The notes beneath the pieces were generated by a model, which saw only the letters and a list, made by a program, of their open reading frames with translations, was not told the DNA's origin and searched no databases. Below are positions 61,591 through 64,000 of a stretch of DNA of 64,000 nt, in pieces. The first letter of the stretch is position 1; each line of letters begins with the position of its first letter. The stretch lies in the NCBI RefSeq assembly GCF_009728935.1, contig NZ_CP034235.1, positions 3,076,001 through 3,140,000 of the forward strand. Reading direction: 5' to 3'. The translations under genes were made by a program, and so were the position numbers. The stretch is from Paenibacillus psychroresistens. Lineage in GTDB: Bacteria > Bacillota > Bacilli > Paenibacillales > NBRC-103111.

Positions 61591-62637
61591 ATGAAAAATT
61601 CAGTAAACAAATTATTCAAAGCATCCGTTGTACTTCTTCTTGCATCTTCAATTCTTCTTACAGCATGCGGGGAGAAAGATACTTCTGCATCAAGCTCAAC
61701 TAATGGAGGAAAACCTGAAGTGACTGAGCTCCGATATCAAGGGGGCGTTGGTTCGGTTAGTTTCCCAGAGCTGGCAGATGATTTAGGTTATCTGGCACCG
61801 CTGAAATTGAAATTTATCGGGAATACGATTAGTGGACCACAGGATATTCAAGCAGTTGTGACAGGTGATACAGATTTTGGAGGAGCGTTTAACGGTGCAA
61901 TAGTTAAATTGATTGCAGCTAAAGCCCCAATCAAATCCGTCATTAGTTATTATGGGGTTGATGAGAATACGTGGACTGGATATTATGTGTTGGATGGCAG
62001 CCCAATAAAAAGCGCGAAGGACTTAATTGGCAAGAAAATAGCAGTCAATACATTGGGTGCTCATCATGAATTTGTTATTAAGGAATATTTGCATAGGGCG
62101 GGATTAACTGCGGCTGAAATTAAAGATGTTACCCTAGTTGTTGTACCTCCTGTAACAAGTGAACAAACATTGAGAGCAAATCAAATTGATGTAGCAGCAC
62201 TAGGCGGTGTTTTACGAGATAAAGCATTAGAACGCGGTGGAATTCATCCATTGTTTAAGGATTCGGATTTATTCGGAATTTTCAGTGCAGGAAGCTATGT
62301 TTTAACAGAAAAATTCATCAAAAACAATCCAAATGCCTCAGGCAAATTCATTGAAGCGACTGCTAAAGCCATTGAATGGGCGCGTACAACACCACGAGAT
62401 GAAGTAGTTGCACGTTTTGTGAAAATTATTGATGCACGCGGCAGAAAAGAAACAGCAGATACAGCTAAATTATGGAAGAGCACAGGGGTTGCAGGAAAAG
62501 GTGGGCTAATATCCGATAAAGAATTCGATACTTGGATCGATTGGCTTGTAAAAGAAGGAAATTTAAAACAAGGTGACTTCAAGGCTCAAGATCTCTATAC
62601 CAATGAATTTAATCCTTATCTTAATGAAAAAAAATAA
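61591..62637 (+). CDS. SsuA/TauA-like ABC substrate-binding lipoprotein
   Basis: 348 residues. ATG 61591 follows GGGGGTAATTAAA; lipobox SILLTAC. NMT1/SsuA-type fold: LRYQGGVGSVSFPELADDLGYL, AVVTGDTDFGGAFNGAIVKLI, DLIGKKIAVNTLGAHHEFV. The family binds alkanesulfonates, taurine, nitrate or related anions; the ligand here is unknown. Confidence 0.85.
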   Translation: MKNSVNKLFKASVVLLLASSILLTACGEKDTSASSSTNGGKPEVTELRYQGGVGSVSFPELADDLGYLAPLKLKFIGNTISGPQDIQAVVTGDTDFGGAFNGAIVKLIAAKAPIKSVISYYGVDENTWTGYYVLDGSPIKSAKDLIGKKIAVNTLGAHHEFVIKEYLHRAGLTAAEIKDVTLVVVPPVTSEQTLRANQIDVAALGGVLRDKALERGGIHPLFKDSDLFGIFSAGSYVLTEKFIKNNPNASGKFIEATAKAIEWARTTPRDEVVARFVKIIDARGRKETADTAKLWKSTGVAGKGGLISDKEFDTWIDWLVKEGNLKQGDFKAQDLYTNEFNPYLNEKK

Positions 62638-62662
62638 GTGAAAAGTAGAGAGGAGCATGGAC

Positions 62663-63541
62663 ATGACTGCAAAAATTAGCATTCAAAATGTACAAAAATC
62701 GTTTCGGATTAAGCGAAATTTGAATCATCTCAAAGAGGATTCACAGCCATTGTCAGCTTTGCAGGACATAAACTTAGATGTAAAGCAAGGCGAGTTTATG
62801 GTTATAGTCGGGCCGAGTGGATGCGGAAAATCAACCCTGCTTGATTTATTAGCCGGATTAACCAAACCTAATAGCGGTCAAATTCTATTAGACGGTAAGC
62901 CGATAACAGGTCCGAATCTTGATCGAGGGATTGTCTTCCAGCAATATGCGCTATTCCCCTGGAAAACAACATTGAGTAACGTAGAGTTTGGCTTGGAAGC
63001 CAAAGGTGTTGGACGTAAGGAACGGAGAAAGATTGCCTTGGAATTTATCCAGCTTGTAGGTCTTTCCGGTTTTGAGAATCGTTATCCACATGAGCTTTCT
63101 GGAGGTATGAAACAGAGAGTCGCGATTGCAAGAAGCTTAGCCTATGATCCGGAGGTGCTGTTGATGGATGAACCATTTGCAGCCTTAGATGCTCAGACAC
63201 GCGAAACCTTACAAAGCGAATTATTGCGGATTTGGGAAGCAACGAAAAAAACGATTATTTTTATCACGCATGGAATTGAAGAAGCTGTCTATCTAGGGCA
63301 GCGAGTTGCTGTAATGACCTCTCGACCTGGACGGATCAAACAAGTGATTGATATTCCTTTTCAATCGAGAAGAAGTGATGAAGACCTGAGATCAAATCCG
63401 GAATTTGTAAAAATACGCCATGAGGTTTGGGATTTACTTAAAGATGAAGTAACGAAAGCACAAGAGCAAGAAAAGAGTAAGAGCTTAAGTGCCATAAGCG
63501 GTGTTAAATCTTCTTCAAAAGGGGTGGCTAACAATGGCTAG
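62663..63541 (+). CDS. SsuB/TauB-like ABC transporter ATPase
   Basis: 292 residues. Walker A GPSGCGKSTLLDLL, signature LSGGMKQRVAIARSL, Walker B VLLMDEPFAALD, H-loop THGIEEAV. The segment VFQQYALFPWKTTLSNVEFGLE is typical of the SsuB/NrtC group. ATG 62663 is preferred over 62657 because GGAG is too close to the latter. Confidence 0.92.
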   Translation: MTAKISIQNVQKSFRIKRNLNHLKEDSQPLSALQDINLDVKQGEFMVIVGPSGCGKSTLLDLLAGLTKPNSGQILLDGKPITGPNLDRGIVFQQYALFPWKTTLSNVEFGLEAKGVGRKERRKIALEFIQLVGLSGFENRYPHELSGGMKQRVAIARSLAYDPEVLLMDEPFAALDAQTRETLQSELLRIWEATKKTIIFITHGIEEAVYLGQRVAVMTSRPGRIKQVIDIPFQSRRSDEDLRSNPEFVKIRHEVWDLLKDEVTKAQEQEKSKSLSAISGVKSSSKGVANNG

Positions 63542-64000
63542 TGGGAGTGTTGGGAAAGCATTAATTTTACAAGAAAAAAGTAGTTTTGACCTTGTTGGAT
63601 GGTCATTAGCGAAGCTTGGAAAAGCTTTTAAAAAATCGATTGTGATTATCGCTTTACTTGCTGTATGGGAAGTGGCGCCTAGAATAGGCATCGTTAATAT
63701 TACCTTTTTCCCTCCTTTAACTGAAGTTTTGGAGGCTTGGTGGAAGCTGCTGCTGTCGGGAGATTTAGCAGATCATACCTTAGCGAGCTTATCAAGATCG
63801 CTTGGTGGGTTTTTCTTAGCCATTGTGATTGCTATTCCTCTTGGTTTAGCAATCGGATGGTGGAAGCCTGTATCCGAGTATCTTAACCCATTGCTGGAAA
63901 CGATGCGGAATACGGCTGCTTTAGCGATCCTGCCTGTTTTTATTCTTTTGCTGGGTCTTGGTGAAACATCAAAAATTGCTATTGTGCTTTACGCTTGTGC
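63534..64000 (+). CDS. SsuC/TauC-like ABC permease, partial
   Basis: The frame starts at ATG 63534 (GGGGTGG upstream), overlaps the ATPase stop by 8 bp and runs off the window. Visible helices: SIVIIALLAVWEVAP, LASLSRSLGGFFLAIVIAIPLGLAIGWW, with the family motif PLLETMRNTAALAILPVFILLLGLGETSK. Its C-terminus is outside the window. Confidence 0.9.
   Translation, partial: MASGSVGKALILQEKSSFDLVGWSLAKLGKAFKKSIVIIALLAVWEVAPRIGIVNITFFPPLTEVLEAWWKLLLSGDLADHTLASLSRSLGGFFLAIVIAIPLGLAIGWWKPVSEYLNPLLETMRNTAALAILPVFILLLGLGETSKIAIVLYAC

Overview
The window looks like the chromosome of a Paenibacillus-type, low-GC, spore-forming Firmicute. The evidence is gene content: an S-layer-anchored protein, a YesM/YesN two-component pair beside a CUT1 sugar ABC transporter that lacks its own ATPase, GH127/GH43/GH35 glycosidases, an Sda-like sporulation checkpoint protein, copper-amine-oxidase-N/NPCBM proteins and strong GGAGG ribosome binding sites. 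Genus is an inference; no rRNA gene is present.

1-12,738 is the right end of a tailed prophage. It runs baseplate J (partial), tail protein I, tail fibre, two small tail proteins, holin, a two-domain endolysin, then a cargo region. The cargo is an Mrr-type nuclease, a secreted ComEC-like hydrolase with DUF3006, an SRAP protein, an HNH protein, a MazG-like pyrophosphohydrolase, two unknowns and an SOS-type YolD pair. The prophage ends at a 3' tRNA fragment (anticodon CAU) lacking its 5' acceptor strand, which is the expected attR. Two decayed 3' ends of SRAP genes lie at cargo-module borders.

12,739-26,100 is host DNA with many small genes: signal peptidase I, lipoproteins, Sda, DUF2935, a transglutaminase-like protein, an orphan serine-recombinase domain, DUF2203, a membrane glucosaminidase, a LysR regulator, an HD-GYP protein and a second lysis cassette beside tRNA-Leu. 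Within 3.1 kb lie three copies of one ~125-bp intergenic element. On the minus strand each copy reads as four 11-bp-periodic response-regulator hexamers, a -10 box, a C-rich anti-Shine-Dalgarno-like leader and an intrinsic terminator. I interpret this as a three-member small-RNA family. Three promoters at 11.6, 15.3 and 16.4 kb carry LexA/SOS-like boxes, including that of sda.

26,100-33,700: two perfect 7-1-7 Fur boxes control a frameshifted AraC/siderophore-type regulator (pseudogene) and a siderophore-binding lipoprotein plus ferredoxin-NADP-reductase-like flavoprotein, with no permease nearby. Then come a DUF2975/XRE pair, a YwaF-like membrane protein and a two-component system.

33,800-50,000 is a polysaccharide locus: GH127, AraC regulator, GH43 with a C-terminal carbohydrate-binding domain, YesN/YesM, two permeases, two paralogous binding proteins and GH35. 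It would suit a galactose/arabinose-rich glycan such as type II arabinogalactan. 50,100-53,000 is an alkylation-repair cluster (AlkD-like, SPL-type radical SAM, 2OG-Fe(II) oxygenase, O6-methylguanine methyltransferase).

53,150-60,121 is a cobalamin-riboswitch operon: an SLH-anchored transcobalamin-like protein, a DUF4430 lipoprotein and a complete ECF transporter (T, fused A-A, S). 60,165-64,000 is an SsuABC/TauABC-type transporter (permease cut by the window edge) divergent from a regulator that fuses an excisionase-type HTH to an SsuA-like binding domain.
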